From positions 4,464,001 to 4,528,000 of the forward strand of contig NC_015740.1 in the NCBI RefSeq assembly GCF_000219605.1: a stretch of DNA of 64,000 nt, written 5' to 3'. This document shows positions 62,207-64,000 of the stretch, piece by piece. The number at the start of each line of letters is the position of its first letter. The stretch's first letter is position 1. The stretch is from Stutzerimonas stutzeri. GTDB lineage: Bacteria > Pseudomonadota > Gammaproteobacteria > Pseudomonadales > Pseudomonadaceae. The notes beneath the pieces are model-generated. The model was not told the origin of the DNA. It saw nothing but the letters and a program-made list of their open reading frames with translations, and did not search any database. Made by a program: the position numbers and the translations under genes.

Positions 62207-62232
62207 AAAAGGGTAGCCAAGGCTACCCTTTT
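62207..62232 (-). terminator. Rho-independent terminator of the atp operon
   Basis: Twelve-base arms AAAAGGGTAGCC / GGCTACCCTTTT around a two-base AA centre; in the minus direction it is followed by TTTTTCTTTTT. Lies between atpC and glmU. Confidence 0.9.
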
Positions 62233-62260
62233 ACTCGTGCGCGATGAAGTCGCTAGCCGA

Positions 62261-62689
62261 TCAGTGCCGGCCGTACTTCTTGCGCATCTGCTCGATGGTA
62301 CGCAGCTGAGCTGCGGCCTCGGCCAGACGTGCGGCCGCGGAACCGTAGTCGAAATCCGCGCCCTTCTCGTGCAGGGCCTTCTCGGCGGCCTTGACGGCGG
62401 CCTGAGCAGCAGCCTCGTCGATGTCCTTGGCGCGCGTAGCGGTATCGGCGAGGACCTTCACCATGTTCGGCTGAACTTCGATGAAGCCGCCGGAGATGTA
62501 GAAGATCTCTTCCTCGCCACCCTGCTTGATCACCCGCACCGGACCGGGCTTGAGATCGGTCAGCAGCGGCGCGTGACCCGGCAGGACGCCGATGTCACCA
62601 AGGTTTCCGTGGGCGATGACCATTTCCACCAGCCCCGAGAACAGCTCTTCTTCCGCACTGACGATGTCGCAATGGACTGTCATAGCCAT
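62261..62689 (-). CDS. atpC: F1F0 ATP synthase epsilon subunit
   Basis: 142 residues from the ATG at 62689 (GAGG seven bases upstream; ATG at 62695 is too close to it). The beta-sandwich domain ([15 protein letters not shown] ... [19 protein letters not shown]) and the C-terminal helical pair are complete. It regulates ATPase activity of F1. Confidence 0.95.
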   Translation of the reverse strand: MAMTVHCDIVSAEEELFSGLVEMVIAHGNLGDIGVLPGHAPLLTDLKPGPVRVIKQGGEEEIFYISGGFIEVQPNMVKVLADTATRAKDIDEAAAQAAVKAAEKALHEKGADFDYGSAAARLAEAAAQLRTIEQMRKKYGRH

Positions 62690-62764
62690 GTTCATGCCTC
62701 GGTAATCAGCCCGACCAGCAGCGGCCGGTCAGGCTGGATTGGCGCCCGCAAGCGGGCGCGCCAG

Positions 62765-64000
<1,236 letters not shown>

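Overview
The window is a GC-rich gammaproteobacterial chromosome, most likely from the Pseudomonadaceae and probably the Pseudomonas stutzeri (Stutzerimonas) group. This rests on gene order and family content: the carbonic anhydrase / SulP / coxB-coxA-ctaG-coxC-SURF1-ctaA-cyoE-sco run, the glmS-glmR-LysE-glmU-atpC-atpD run, and PA0069-like and prlC neighbourhoods all match known Pseudomonas order. The species is inference; no rRNA or tRNA gene lies in the window.

Layout. 1-8.5 kb: end of pgm, a 57-residue ORF, an alcohol dehydrogenase, a VOC protein, a gamma carbonic anhydrase, prlC-yheV, an intergenic stretch that looks like a Pseudomonas repeat, an acyltransferase, and a radical SAM gene with a LexA box just before its start. 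8.6-20.4 kb: beta carbonic anhydrase plus a frameshifted SulP transporter, then the aa3-type cytochrome c oxidase cluster with its heme A and copper assembly genes. 20.4-25.8 kb: a fecI-fecR-TonB receptor-PepSY iron uptake locus on the minus strand behind a Fur-box-like site. 25.9-28.8 kb: small periplasmic and cytosolic proteins and a CobW-type GTPase. 29-34.7 kb: a phytochrome operon (bacteriophytochrome kinase, response regulator, hybrid kinase, heme oxygenase).

34.79-57.29 kb: a 22.5 kb Tn7-like transposon inserted 25 bp after the glmS stop codon. It has TGTGGG/CCCACA ends with three TnsB-type sites at each end, and a tnsABCDE set next to the glmS-proximal end. Its cargo is one long minus-strand stress operon of the family called TLPQC, locus of heat resistance or tLST: excisionase-like HTH gene, hsp20, clpK/clpG, cls, ftsH, trx, kefB, a PAS-GGDEF gene, psiE, an M48 protease and degP. 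The yfdX and hdeD genes usual in this family are absent. The proteostasis genes (hsp20, clpK, ftsH, M48, degP) read open, while the HTH gene, cls, trx, kefB, the GGDEF gene and tnsA each carry a frameshift or stop. Between cargo and tns genes is a graveyard of IS66 and IS21-type remnants.

57.3-64 kb: glmS, its DeoR-family neighbour (with an inverted repeat in front of it), a LysE-type exporter, glmU, and the atpC and atpD end of the ATP synthase operon.

The most interesting unit is the Tn7-like element: a sequence-specific and TnsE-bearing transposon that places a protein quality-control island at the neutral glmS site, and which appears to be decaying in its auxiliary cargo and in tnsA.
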